64,000 bases of DNA from Pogonophryne albipinna (Eukaryota > Chordata > Actinopteri > Perciformes > Artedidraconidae), in the NCBI GenBank assembly GCA_028583405.1, contig CM053263.1, positions 2,890,715 through 2,954,714 on the forward strand, written 5' to 3'. The translations under genes and the position numbers were made by a program. Positions 1 to 11,492 of this stretch are shown here, in pieces. The stretch's first letter is position 1. Each line of letters begins with the position of its first letter. A model generated the notes under the pieces. The model was not told the DNA's origin. It did not search any database and saw nothing but the letters and a program-made list of their open reading frames with translations.

Positions 1-193
1 CAGCCGCATATGTTTTTATTGTGCTATATGCCAAGTTCCTGTCCAGCAACAGCTGGAGGAATGATAGCACGTGAGGCAGGGGACACGCCACGGGGTCCAT
101 GCCTTTCCCTACACACCAATTCTGGAACGCTGTCCATTTGGCTGTGTAAGATGCCCTGGTGGACGCGGCTCTAGATCCCTGAATGGTATTCAT
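1..193 (-). CDS. DIRS tyrosine recombinase ORF, N-terminal part (cut by window edge)
   Basis: Reading leftward from an ATG at 193-191 there are 64 open codons to the window edge. The start overlaps the RT-RNase H stop codon as ATGA. The peptide has the feel of the N-terminal SAM-like DNA-binding domain of DIRS/phage-type tyrosine recombinases (ASYTAKWTAFQNWC, then LLLDRNLAYSTIKTYAA). In DIRS elements this enzyme replaces the DDE integrase and inserts a circular intermediate. The catalytic R-H-R-Y residues would lie outside the window, so activity cannot be judged. The short ATGA overlap suggests translation coupled to the upstream ORF; that is inference. Confidence 0.75.
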   Translation of the reverse strand, partial: MNTIQGSRAASTRASYTAKWTAFQNWCVGKGMDPVACPLPHVLSFLQLLLDRNLAYSTIKTYAA

Positions 194-1157
194 AACCTCT
201 TGAGAGAGGCCGAGCCCCTCCAAGTGTTCCCGTTCAGGGGCCATGCCCACAAACGTTGGCCTAACACTGGGTGACCGCTGATTGCTCCCTCCGCCTGGGA
301 GAGAGCATCCCCCCGCCACGGAATTTCCCACGGTCTCCCTGACAGCATCCGTTGTATGCAGGGAAACCAGGACGCTCCTGTGCGCTCCGGGGCTATTAAG
401 ACCGCTATCAGTCGCTCTTCCTGCACTCGGTCCAGGAACCGAGGGATCAGAGGGACTGGTGGGAAAGCGTACAGTAACCCCCTGGGCCAAGGTCTGTGTG
501 CGAAAGCGTCTACCCCCAGAGGGGGGTGATCCTGCCTTCTCAGGGAGAACCATAGAGCACATTGCGCGTTCCCGCGCGCAGCGAACAGATCTACCTCCGC
601 TCTCCCGAACCGGCTCCATACTTGGGAGACCAGCTCGGGGTGGAGGCTCCAGTCCCCTTGTCGAGGACCTCCCCTGGACATGAGGTCTGCCCCTTTGTTC
701 AGCTCGCCGGGAATATATACTGCTCTGATCGAGAGTATGTGTGTGCGCGCCCAGCACAACAGCCGTCTGGCTGTGTCCAGCAGCTGCGCTGATCGTACAC
801 CTCCTTGACGATTTACGCAGGCTGCCGCCGTCTTGTTGTCTGTTCGAATCAACACATGATGATTCGTCAGCAACGGGGCGAAGTGCTGGATTACTTTCCA
901 TATGGCGAGTAATTCCAGCGTGTTTATATGGAGGGACATGTGAGGCGGCCACTGTCCCCCACTGCCTGCGACATGCAAGTTCCCCCCCACCCTGAGAGCG
1001 ATGCGTCCGTAAACACCGATGTGTGTGACGTCACTCTGCCGAGGGGAACCCCCACTGACAGGATGTGGGGATTTTTCCAGTAGGTCAGATCCAAACCTAC
1101 GGATAGAGGAATGCACACCCTGCGTCTCCTCTGACGCACTGGGTCGATGCGCAGGCG

Positions 1158-1653
1158 AATAAACCACCTCTGAAGTCTCCTCATGTAAAGGAGACCCAGG
1201 GGAATCACCACGTGACCAGCTGACATCATGCCCAACAGCTGCATCACGGTAAGGGCTGTCACCACCCTGCCGGGTGTGACGCTCCTGAGGAGAGCTGTCA
1301 AATTCTCCACTCGCCGCTGTGAGAGTCGTGCTCTCATGCGGGCTGAGTTGAATTCCATTCCCAGATACGTGATGATCTGGGTAGGAAGAGGACAGCTCTT
1401 CTCCCAATAAACCACCTCTGAAGTCTCCTCATGTAAAGGAGACCCAGGGGAATCACCACGTGACCAGCTGACATCATGCCCAACAGCTGCATCACGGTAA
1501 GGGCTGTCACCACCCTGCCGGGTGTGACGCTCCTGAGGAGAGCTGTCAAATTCTCCACTCGCCGCTGTGAGAGTCGTGCTCTCATGCGGGCTGAGTTGAA
1601 TTCCATTCCCAGATACGTGATGATCTGGGTAGGAAGAGGACAGCTCTTCTCCC
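1158..1653. repeat. Perfect 248-bp tandem duplication inside DIRS RT
   Basis: Bases 1158-1405 are repeated at 1406-1653 with no difference that I can see. The junction has AAT microhomology: the duplicated unit begins with AAT and the same AAT follows at 1654-1656. The unit covers the end of the RT palm and the thumb. It shifts the pol frame because 248 = 3x82+2. Confidence 0.9.
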
Positions 1654-2606
1654 AATTGATTATGAAACCCAGGCTTGACAGGTGAGATACAAGCTGTACC
1701 GTCTGTAAAGCAGCTTCCTCTCTGGAGCGAGCCAGCAACAGCAGGTCGTCCAGATAAAATAACACTCTCATCCCTCCTCTGCGTAGCGGCTCCAGTGCCG
1801 TCTCCACACACTTCGAAAAAGTGCGTGGAGCCAGGGAATATCCGAACGGCAGCCGGTTGAACTGATACGCTGTTCCCTGGAATGAAAACGCAGGAATTTC
1901 CTGTGTTTTGGGATGATGGTTATGTGGAAGTAAGCATCCTTTAGGTCTATGGAGGTGCACCAGTCTCCTTGGCGCACACACTCCATTACCTGTTTGATTG
2001 TCAGCATGTGAAACGGCCTTTTTCGTATCACTCTGTTGAATGCTGACAGATCTAGGATGGGTCTCATCCCCCCGGTCTTTTTCGGGATAAGAAAATAACG
2101 GGAGTAAAACCCTTGATTTTCTTCCCCTTGAGGAACCCTGGAAATTGCTCTCTTTAACAGGAGTTCCCGCAGCTCTGACTGGAGCGCAAGACACTGTTCT
2201 TGGGATGACAGAAGTGTTTCCTGAATCCCTTTGAACTGCGGGGGGGGGGTAAGGCAAATTGCAGAGAGTATCCTCTGCTGATCAGCCTGCTCATCCATCC
2301 GTCCATTAAACATAGCCGCCTCCACTCTGAGCACTGCTCTGAGAGCGGGCGTACCTGTTTTTGTTGTGCTGTGGTAGTCATGGTGACAAGCCATGCCAGA
2401 GCCCTTGCCGCCGTTGTTTGCTAAAGGGCTGCGCAGGGGTCTCCACACGCTGCATCACACACCGACTCTCATCCTGTCTCTGTCTATCATAAACAGAACC
2501 CTGAGGCGGGTTTCCGCTCCCACTCGCGGGGGTGTGTGCAGTGCTTTTCACCTCATGCGTAACAGCCGCGCTAGGCTTAATACGACTGTGTGTAGGCACA
2601 ACTGAT

Positions 2607-2861
2607 ACAGAGGAAAAACCGCGCTGCTTGCTGCCCGAAAAGGGTAGAAGCGGCCGATTTATATGTCAAGCGCTGTTGTCTTATAACCGACTGGTTAAAT
2701 ACAGCAGGCTTATACAGCGAGCCTCGCTGCTTGCTAACCGACAGATTAGACACAGCTGGCTCTAACGGTGAGGTCCTCTGTTTATTAGCCGACAGGTTAA
2801 CAACAGATGGTTTATGCAACAAATCCTGCTGCCTTTTAATCAATAGATTACTGGCAGCCGG
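2607..2861 (-). repeat. 51-bp coding minisatellite (17-residue repeats) in DIRS ORF
   Basis: The minus-strand ORF 2954-2577 contains five consecutive 17-residue units. The pattern is about P-A-V-S-N-L-S-x-x-K-Q-R-x-S-L-x-K, with divergent first and last units. The same 51-bp period is visible in the DNA, for example three spaced copies of a segment containing 'accgac(a/t)g(g/a)tta'. Units differ by substitution, so the array is not a recent slippage product. Confidence 0.7.
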
Positions 2862-2969
2862 TCTGACTAGTGTGGGGGATACGTGAGACACAGTTGCTAC
2901 AGACACACTGCTGAGATTTGAATCATTTCTATTAACAATCCTCTCTTCCCACATAACCCTACCAAAGAG

Positions 2970-4152
2970 TCATCTTCGGTTCTGCTTCCTCGGAGGTTCT
3001 CTCGGAGGAGCAGACCAGGAGCGGGTGTTCTTCCTTCCCCTCCGACTTGCCGCCTGCAGATCCTGTCTCTGCGGCTGAGGAGCGGAGACCTGGGATGGAG
3101 CCCCTGCAGCTGCCGAAGGGCGCTGACGCCGTTGTTGCTCTCGCCGCTGTTGCTGAGGACGTTTATCCTGAAGCCAGCTAGCGTGACGCCTTATGTCGTC
3201 TGCCTGCTCTGCCGCAGACTTCATAGTCTCCACCATGGTGTGGAACTGTGGTCCAAATAGTCCGCCCGGACTGATTGGAGCCTCCAGCAAATCCTTTCCT
3301 GCACCCTCCATTATGTTCCCCTGCTGTAGCCAGAGGTACCGATGGATCTGTGTCGCCCACGCCGCAATCCGCGCCTGCGAGACTGCGACTGCTGCGCACC
3401 GTGTGAGTGCAGTACTGGACGCCTTACCTATCTCCTCAGCCTCCACTGAGGACATAGTCTTTGACTGCTCGGATATTTCCACCATGGAGTTTGACAGCAA
3501 CGCTATATGGCCGGGAAGCGTGGCCAGACCGGGTCACTCCTTACCCTGTGTACTCGGGAGAACACCCCGGACATATCATCCGGAGGCGAGCTCTCCTGAG
3601 CTAGGGGAACGGGGAGATTTCTCCAGGCGGCCGCCTTGGATATAATCTCCGGAAGTTCCAGGAGTATCCCGCCAATCGACGGTAACGCCGAGATGGCGGA
3701 GATAGGGATCACGGGATCATACACCGGACCTACACCGGGTCCCCTACCTGTCTCCTCCGTCCGGAGGGGAGAGATAATGGGGGAATCACCCGGTGATCCC
3801 TGAATGGAGGGGCGTAGTCGTCCGACTCGTGCCCGCCATTCGGATCCAGGAAATCAATGGCTTTGTCCCCGGAGTATTCCTCCTGGACGGTCCAATCGTC
3901 CTCGACCTCTGCCGCAGCGAGAGCGTCTGCTCTCTGCTGTCTGAGGGCCAGCGGGAGGCGGGCACAATGCGAGCATGATACCCCGGGAATAAGAGCAGCG
4001 TTCGCATGCTCTATTCCCAGGCAGGACTCACACAGTGAGTGCCTGTCCATACTCATGATGTAGCCCGTCCCGCACACGGGGCAACTCCTAACGCCGCCTT
4101 GACTTTCCTGCCCAGTCTCCCTACTAGAAAAACAAAGCTTTTTAGGAGGAAT
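2970..4152 (-). pseudogene. DIRS gag-like ORF1, broken
   Basis: Three open segments in three frames follow one another: 4077-3730, 3724-3503 and 3500-2970. The first starts with a double Cys pair (CPVCG, then CESCLG and CSHCA), as in DIRS ORF1 proteins of fish. The last has a helical domain (SNSMVEISEQSKTM, ARIAAWATQIHRYLWLQQ) and a basic Gln/Arg-rich tail ending KQNRR, typical of a nucleic-acid-binding gag terminus. Coding sense extends upstream of the first Met to about 4152, where a codon that may have been the initiator reads ATT; that is inference. Two frameshifts (near 3727 and 3502) separate the segments, so the gene is dead. It lies directly upstream of pol in the same orientation. 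Confidence 0.75.
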
Positions 4153-5439
4153 CTTTGTTTTTCAGTGAGTAGCTCTTAAAAGAACTTGTTTTTCCTGTCA
4201 ATGCTTCTGCAACGGAGTGCTGAAGAAAAGTAGGAGTGGATTGTAAGGCCTGCTTCCTATTTATACGGAAGTGAGCCTGGAGGTGGGGCCCACGTCGTAG
4301 GTGGGCGTGGAATAAATCTGTCAGTGCTGCACACGTGCAGTGGGATTAACCCAATAGCGATAGCCTTAGAGGGCGAAGCCTTATACGATATAGAACACAT
4401 CTTCTGTAATGTTGTTTTGGTAGACTGATTGTCTCCAGTCCAGGTGTCCACTGCAGAGTTCCTCCCACTTGAGCCACAATACTCCTGATAGCTAGCAAGC
4501 TTATTGAATTACTGAGGTGGAAAAAAGAGGCAACAACATAGTCAATGATCCGAGAGGAAGTTGTGATGGGAATCCATACAAAAACAAAATGGGACAGAGA
4601 CCATTTCATTGACTTTATTTAGAAGATAATATTTGGCTTTTATGAAATTATAACAATCATATACATAAATCAACAATAAGGGCTTCAACTGTAAATGCAT
4701 TCATAGACAGTTATTTATGTACAAACTAGCATTGCAAGAAGCCTACACACACCAAGTGACTGCGTTTCCTCCCTCTTTATCTCTGTTTATTCATCTAGAC
4801 CTCATTGAGAAACTGTTCCTGGTTATGCCGTTATTAATGGCACGTGGTATTCAGCCCATCTTGTGGTTAAGGGTAGCAATTCCATTTCCTTTACTGTCAC
4901 TGTGACCCTTTCCACACGTTCACACTGTGCTGCCTTCAAAGACTATCAGAAATCTGAAAATGATCGTGAAGTAGAAGTCAATTCACACGTCTATGTTTTC
5001 AACATTTCAAAGAGCCTGATTTATTTATATCTTACGTATTTAGCCATGAGTTAATAAAACCCTTCCAACATTATACTTGACATTATTTGCATGTTCTTAT
5101 ATTTAAATATCCCAAAAATATACCTTAGGCTAAAATATAGGCTAACTGACATATGTTGCTCTTTATCTATTTACATGAACATATTTATATTTTATGGCAA
5201 ATTAAATGGGGGTTTATTAACATTGACCTTGCTGTAACTTGCATTTGCATCAAATACATGTTTTTATCGTCTCCCAAATTAGGCTGTAGTACAATTTGTT
5301 CAAAGTATATATTCTCTTTGTTTGCATTGAAAGAAAAAAAACTTCAGAACAGTCTTAAAATGTAAAGCAAGAAAAGCTACTTCTATATCGTAATGGTTGC
5401 TGCGTGCGCGACTATTATTGAGAGCAAGAGTCCTGTAAT
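4153..5439. other. DIRS 5' flank and unassigned sequence
   Basis: The first few hundred bases (to about 4.6 kb) probably hold the DIRS leader and terminal repeat, but the partner end is outside the window and I could not set the boundary. From about 4.6 to 5.4 kb the DNA is AT-rich with no recognisable coding or repeat signature. Confidence 0.4.
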
Positions 5440-5625
5440 GCTTATCGATTTTGAAAATCCGAGCTGCACCCAAAGGCGTCATGCACACAGCCCTGCTGTC
5501 GGACCCCCTGAAGCCTGAGAGCAACAAGCTACTGGACAACACGCCCCTGCTGCAGCGACACACACTGTGAATTAACGGGAAACACAACAAAAAGAGGCTA
5601 TCTATCTTCACTAAACCCTGGTGTG
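5440..5625 (+). other. Possible 5' non-coding exon of the tetraspanin gene
   Basis: A local rise in GC content ends at a strong donor-like site (TG|GTGAGT, cut after 5625). The stretch has a short ORF (Met at 5480, 29 codons) that would be an upstream ORF if transcribed. A leader exon must lie upstream of 8492, because the first coding exon begins with an acceptor. This is the best-looking candidate by eye, but no promoter motif confirms it. Confidence 0.25.
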
Positions 5626-7344
5626 GTGAGTATGTTCTTCACCTACGTTACGAAAATGTTGGTTTAGCAATGTGACGCTAAGGTTATCAGGTTAAACTTT
5701 GTCCTGCGCATCAACGACGCAGGTGGAGGAATGTTTTTTCTCGAAGGATCATCACCAGGATGCTCGAGCATACACCCCGCCTTGTAAAAGGAGGCAGGGA
5801 AGTGTGTCCCAAAGCGTAAAAAGAGGCATATTAGCTTGAGTTATGGCCTGCTGGAGACTAGAGGACACCTGCTGTGGTCAAAGTCCGTCATCCCCAAGGC
5901 ATGTGTCATAGAAGAAACCTTCGTAGCGGTAAAGTTATCTGACATTGCCAGTGAACGCATCTGGATGGGAAACGGTCACAGAAGAGCCTTGCTAAATTAG
6001 CTCAGGTGCTAATTCACCTGTTACCTATATTCTATATTCAGTTTTTTTTGTTCTGAATTTAAAGTCAGAATTCTATGAAAAAGTCTCAGATATGACTATA
6101 AACAAAGAATTCTGAGAGTTTCAGGAAAAAAACAAGTATTTTTTTCTCTCAATTGACTTTTTCTAAGTATTCTGAGATTACAGTGGCATCCCAAATTGAT
6201 ATCCTCATGTGGCCCTAATCCTCTTCCGTAGTTTTCATAACTCGACTAGTAGGCTATTAGGTAAACCGCATGCTTCTTCCCTAAGCAACATTCAAGACCA
6301 TTTCTGTTTGTTTCGCTTTTTAAGCTAACTAAGCTAACATTAGCTAAAATCAGTCACAGGTGGACTAATCAAGTGGACATAAACTATACTTTATTTTAGG
6401 GCCTTAGGGTCCAATAGGAACACTTGTTTTGTGGTTCTCACAACAATGACAAAAACAACAGCAGCCTCTACTGTCATATGTAAAGGACTGGAGCTGCTGC
6501 ATGACTCCATGGACAACAATCACAAAACCTGCACCATTACCTTTGGTGGATTCACTGGGGAGACACCCTGCAGATCAATGTTATGGGTCTAAGTGCTTCC
6601 CACCCCATGGCCTTTAATATATCAATTAAAGATTAAAAGTGTTATGCATAACACTTTTAATCTTTAATTGATATATTAAAGGCCATGGCCTGTTCAGTGC
6701 TATGAATATTTTACATGTATGGCCGTAATAAGATAAGTTTATATTGTATACCTCTGAGGCTGCAACACTTTACCCATTAGCAACATGTGCTTACATCTGC
6801 TATACATAGTAAATGTATGGCAGATGGAGTTAAAATGCACGTCCAACATTTGCAGTGGCATACTTGTAAGAATGATTAATTGTTTTAATAGTCAAACTTA
6901 AATGCCCTTTGAGACAGCTATTTGATACTACTGTGTGATCGGCTGGGAGATATGTGCTGTAAAGAGTCCTACAAATGTGAGAAGAAGAGCATTTTTATTT
7001 TTGTAGCTTATTTCACTTCAAGGCAAACTGTAAATGCTGAGAAAGCAACTTGGTGTTCCTGCTGAGATGTTGCTTTTGTTGTGACATTTGTCAGCCAGAT
7101 GTATTCTTTTGGCAAACTAACTCCATACACATTTCACGCAGAGCTCTTTAATGACAATACTTGAGACGAGTGACTCATTTGAATGCTGCAGTTACCTGTC
7201 TTTTATAATATATTTATTTGAACTTTGCCCCAGGTAAGACCTAAAGCATTTTGGTTGCTAAAACAAAACTTGAGTAATATAAAAAGGATAGAAATTGAGT
7301 TGTATTCTGACTTTAGATTTCGGGCAATATTAGAAATATTAACA
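5626..7344. other. Intronic sequence without genes
   Basis: Probable first intron of the tetraspanin gene. Apart from the palindrome at 6605-6688 it holds a TCAGAATTCT-rich patch near 6050-6180 and AT-rich sequence. No coding exon seen. Confidence 0.4.
6605..6688. repeat. Perfect 84-bp palindrome, no spacer
   Basis: Two 42-base arms are exact reverse complements around the centre 6646/6647 (ATGCAT core). The next outward pair (6604/6689) mismatches. The arms are AT-rich and end in CCATGG. No target duplication or transposase relic was seen next to it. Confidence 0.95.
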
Positions 7345-7352
7345 CTTCAAAT

Positions 7353-8167
7353 TAGAGATGTCCCGATCCGATCACGTGATCGGGGATCGGAGCCGATCAC
7401 GTGATTTTCAAAAGATCGGGATTGGGAGAAAAAAATTCGGGGATCGGGATTTTTTTTATTTTTTATTTTTTTATTTTTTAAAAATGTATTTAATGTTACA
7501 AAACAAAAATGACCATGTTCACGTCTTAAAGTCATCATGAGGCCTTAGTTTTGGTTTGAAATGACACAACATCATGTATGTGTTGCTTCTTTTGGGCTTG
7601 TTTTCAGACCTGGTTGCTTATTTCTCTCAAAGCTGGCAACAGAGTGGGCGCGCAGTGTCTAGCAGTAAGCTAACGAGAGGCTACGTTCAGCTGGTGACTC
7701 GGGACTCGGGACAGAGAAAATGTCAGGAGTATGGAAGTATTATAAAATTGAAAGCGAAGGCAGTGTAACAGCCAGATGCAATGTTTGCAAGGCGGAGGTT
7801 CCGCGTGGTGGAAAGAACAGAGCTACGTTCAACACGACCAATCTAATACGCCACCTGAGAAACAAACACTAACAACAACAGGACGAGTACACAGCGGCCA
7901 CTCAGGTAACGGCACTGAAACAACCGACACTTTCAGAGACTTTTAAAAGGAAAGAGAAACTGCCCCAGAACAGTGAAAAGGCCAAACAAATAACAGCCAA
8001 GATAGCTGAACTCATCGCGTTGGATGACCAGCCGTTATGTGTTACCTTTTTTTTCTCTTAATGCATTGCATAAAGATCGGATCGGGAAAAATCGGTATCG
8101 GCAGATTGTCAAAATCAAATGATCGGAATCGGATCGGGAGCAAAAAAATGTGATCGGGACATCCCTA
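7353..8167 (+). mobile_element. hAT-like DNA transposon, internally deleted, BED-finger relic
   Basis: Terminal inverted repeats TAGAGATGTCCCGATC and TAGGGATGTCCCGATC (the latter read from the right end) are flanked by an exact 8-bp target duplication CTTCAAAT (7345-7352 and 8168-8175), diagnostic of hAT. Inside, an ATG at 7720 opens a 50-codon BED-type zinc finger (VWKYYKI, CNVCK, NLIRHLRNKH) that stops at 7870. In the same frame the usual linker continues to about 8040 (LKQPTLSETFKRKEKLP, AKIAELIALDDQPLCV) and then ends. The catalytic and dimerisation parts of the transposase are absent, so the element is non-autonomous. Confidence 0.88.
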
Positions 8168-8508
8168 CTTCAAATTCATTTTCACATTGTTTTTGGAATA
8201 CTTTGTTACCATACAGTTAAACTATTAGTTTGAGATTTACAGTTAATTATGAACCCTTGACGTTTTGGTGTTAAATGGATAACTGAGGTCAGTCTGGAAA
8301 ATGGCTCATTAATATTGACCACATCCTTGCAGAGTCAAACTTCATAAATCTGAGACAATATTTCCAATACATGTTTTTGTTCTTTTCCTGACTGAAAAGT
8401 GTTGTTTTGTGTAAGCTATTCAAGCAAGGATCCAATCTGTTTGCTGTGTAATTGTATATTTCCCATGATCCTCTTGTAACTGCACTTTCAGGATTGAACT
8501 GAAGGAAG

Positions 8509-8595
8509 ATGACTGCAGTTTATAAAGATGAAGAGGCGGACTGGCTGACGGTGTGTCTCAAGTACCTGCTCTTTGTTTTCAACTTTCTCTTCTGG
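8509..8595 (+). CDS. tspan11: tspan11 coding exon 1 (residues 1-29)
   Basis: Exon starts at 8492 after a TTTCAG acceptor. The ATG at 8509 has A at -3, and an in-frame TGA at 8500-8502 fixes it as the start. It encodes the cytoplasmic N-terminus and the first half of TM1 (CLKYLLFVFNFLFW). The donor is TGG|GTAAGT. Confidence 0.9.
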
Positions 8596-8790
8596 GTAAG
8601 TGACAGCTGTACATGTAGTACTCACAAACACATCATTTTTTCCTCTATCGACTTGAGTTTACTACCAATGTACTATACTCACACAGCGTGACACAACATT
8701 TCAATTCATCCTTGTCTAGGTCTCAGAGTGACTGTAATAGTTACATTACGTTTTTAAATAGATACAGTGATTCCAGCTTTATCACCAGAC

Positions 8791-9401
8791 TAGGGCTGTC
8801 CCGAATACCATTTTTCGGGCTCCGGATATTCGGTAGTAATCAGCAGTCAATATTCGGATATTCGGCCCGCGCGGGAGGGGGGGGGGAATGCGTAGTAATT
8901 AGCAGCGAACCGCTTCAGCACGTGTATTTCGGTTTATTCACGGCATTCATTTTGTTATTCTACAGTATTGTTGTTTTATAGTTATTTGTTAATGTATATA
9001 ACCCAATTTGTGTTCTTTGAAATTGAAAAGGATACTGCATTGTGCGTGTTACTTTCTTTGCAGTTGTATGTCTTAAGTGTAATTTGGCTTGGCTTCCTAT
9101 TTTGTATGGACATGCTTTTATTTTGAAGGAGAGTTAGCGCTGTTGACAGGAAGTTGTTGTTGCTATGGAAACAACGTGAAGTACATATAAAGACGGAGGA
9201 AGTAAACAATAGCGTTTATGGTTTAAGTGTTAGCACCCCCCGAAGAGGCACAAGCTCTTACGTTGATATTGGAGATTTCAATAAATTCAATGCGGCTGCC
9301 AAAAAAAACGGGAAAAAAAAAACACGAATATCCGAATAACGAAATTGAAACCCGAATAGTACTCCAACGAACGAATATTCGGATATTCGGGTACAGCCCT
9401 A
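8791..9401. mobile_element. hAT-like MITE with 8-bp target duplication
   Basis: Ends TAGGGCTGTCCCGAATA and GGGTACAGCCCTA are inverted, and both termini are rich in ATTCGGATATTCGG. Exact flanking duplication CACCAGAC at 8783-8790 and 9402-9409. There is no transposase ORF. The internal segment about 8996-9170 reappears in reverse at about 41755-41925. Sits in tspan11 coding intron 1. Confidence 0.88.
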
Positions 9402-9409
9402 CACCAGAC

Positions 9410-10517
9410 ATGTTTATTGAAAGGGAAATCCAAATGTTTGCTATAAAATAGTAAAGATGTTCCTTTAAACATTGCATGCGTAGAGGCATTAGAAGGAAAC
9501 AGGGAGGGAATAAAGCAGAGATCTGAGATCAAAAAGGCTGATCTATGGACTCGGCCCAAAGTGAGTCATAGATTATTTAAGGCTCTGTACGATGGGGAAC
9601 AGTCTTGCTCTCGGGCACCACACGCAATTTGCTGCAGAAAGCGTGTGCTCTTACAGCTAATGTACAGAATTTGTCGTGTCGCTTTAAAACGTTCAAAGAA
9701 AGGCAAAGAGAGTACGGGGATGAAGAGGGACGGAGGCAGATCAGTCTGTGGTGGAGGTTAAACAGAGGAAAAGGATCAGGCTTTACCCTCATGCTTGGGC
9801 TACGCTCTGTCACCTCCTTAAAATTCATCCCTTGAGGAAACGAAATGGCTGACTGCAAATGTCCAGCCTAAGGACTCACTGGGACGTGTTCACCATCATC
9901 ACATCGAGTCTGCTTGCTTGTTTTACGAGTAATACTGTTGATTGTTTTGGTCTGAAATTGGAAAAAAACGTAAAGTAGTCAGAACATAAACAGTATTGTT
10001 TTTGTATCCTTGCATTCTATGCCATTCATCTGTAAACTTGCCACTGCCTTATTTTCCTGTCTTCTCTAATCCAGATTGCTATACTAGGAAGTGTTCTTTT
10101 CTCCCTCTTCCATTTTGCTAATGTTGAGAGTAGTTAAATGAGGGAAGTGTGTTGAATTCTGCACCCAATGGCATTCTCTAGATGTCTGCAGACAGTTCGC
10201 CTGAGGCCAGTTGTGGACTGGATGAATTGTGGATTTGGACAGCACTCAGCACTTGCAGACTTCCTGGCAACGCGCCTTAAAGCCTGCAAGGCAGTGAAAT
10301 CTTGACATTTAGATTTAGCCATTGTCTGCATCTCCTCTTTTGCCCTTGTTACTTTACTTAATTATTACCCTAATATCACATTTTTGGGACATTGCTGGCT
10401 TTTATTAGTTTCAACAAAGATCCTTATTCAAAACATCTTTCTCAATATGATGGCTATCCACTTTGATACGGACGCAACACAAATGTATTATCTTTTCAAT
10501 TTACACACGGCATCTAT
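9410..10517. other. Intronic sequence, nothing recognised
   Basis: Intron of the tetraspanin gene. No splice-flanked coding segment, tRNA or repeat signature that I could name. Confidence 0.4.
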
Positions 10518-10755
10518 TGCACGTCTGTCCGTCCTGGGAGAGGGATCCCTCCTCTGTTGCTCTCCCCGAGGTTTCTCCCATTTTTCCCTTTAAACTGTGG
10601 GTTTTCTCCGGAAGTGTTTCCTTGTACGATGTGAGGGTCTAAGGACAGAGGGTGTCGTATTGTCATACTGATATTCTGTACACACTGTGAAGACCACTGA
10701 GACAAATGTAACATTTGTGATATTGGGCTATATAAATAAACATTGATTGATTGAA
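10518..10755 (+). repeat. Non-LTR retrotransposon 3' tail (ATTG-repeat ending)
   Basis: Sequence from 'cacgtctgtccgtcctggga' to 'gggctatataaataaacatt' followed by GATTGATTGA. The same tail occurs at 54505-54648 (plus), and related sequence is at 51415-52060 (minus). A shared 3' end with a short tandem terminus and variable 5' truncation is typical of LINE/SINE copies. Confidence 0.7.
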
Positions 10756-11492
10756 CATGTTGGATTTATGCATCCCTATTTAAAATGATAAGAAGTATTT
10801 GTGTTGAAGAATTGGTTTTGATACTGGAGTTAGATTTGATTTAAAAAGCTAAGTCTTCCTATTTAAAAGCACTTTAAAACAATAGTATTTTGAATGCTTC
10901 TGCCCACGTTCGGAGCTCTGGTTGAAAACATTTGATAGTTTTCATTATTCCAAAGAGTAATCCCCCTCAGGCATGTGAGTATCGAAGCGGTACTTCTTGG
11001 TTGAGCATGTGTTGTTGTGAGTTTGTGGATCCTGCTTTTGACGGAAATGGACTGGGAGGATTAAGGGGAGAGGCATTTCCTCTCGTTCCGCCTCTCACTG
11101 ATGAGAGGAACAGATCCTGGACGTCACCCTGGGTCTGTGTTTCAGGATTGTTTGTCAGGAAGTGGTCATTATGCCCTGACTTGACCTTTTAGAGGCCTGC
11201 TGTTGCCCTTATGGCTGTTATTCCTTATGTATGGCCTCTTCTGCCTGTTTCTCTTTCTATTTCCTCTGTCCCTTGTCCCTTCACCCACTGCGCCCCTCAT
11301 GTTGTTGCATTTTGTGACTCATGAAGCATTGAACTCTCTTCCTATTTGTCACTTCCTGACCCTCATTGTTCTCACAATATTGTTTTATTTTCCTTAACCA
11401 AAAGCTAAACCCAGTTTTATAGTATGTGTTCTTTATATTTATATTTGAGTATTGTTTTAACCCCATCACCTCCTATCTCCTTTCTCTTCCAG

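Larger units (their letters stand above)
190..2954 (-). pseudogene. DIRS pol: reverse transcriptase-RNase H, multiply frameshifted
   Basis: Conceptual order on the minus strand: a repeat-bearing N-terminal region (2954-2577), RT fingers (KKTGGMRPILDLSAFN, IDLKDAYFHI), RT palm with the active-site box YLDD at 1756-1745, the GMEFNS thumb region, then RNase H (FTDASLSGWGG; INTLELLAIW; RTDNKTAAACVNRQG) and a linker ending SLKRL. These are hallmarks of DIRS RT, which sits apart from Gypsy and retroviral RTs. The reading frame is lost at least at a 10-G run (2240-2249), by one missing base near 1884 just before the FQGTAYQF motif, by a 248-bp tandem duplication (1158-1653; 248 is not a multiple of 3), and by one missing base at the 7-C run 982-988 inside RNase H. 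The frame upstream of about 2381 is also unclear. The copy cannot make an intact enzyme. The start at 2954 is a guess: it lies in the frame of the last gag segment, a few codons past the gag stop. Confidence 0.85.
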
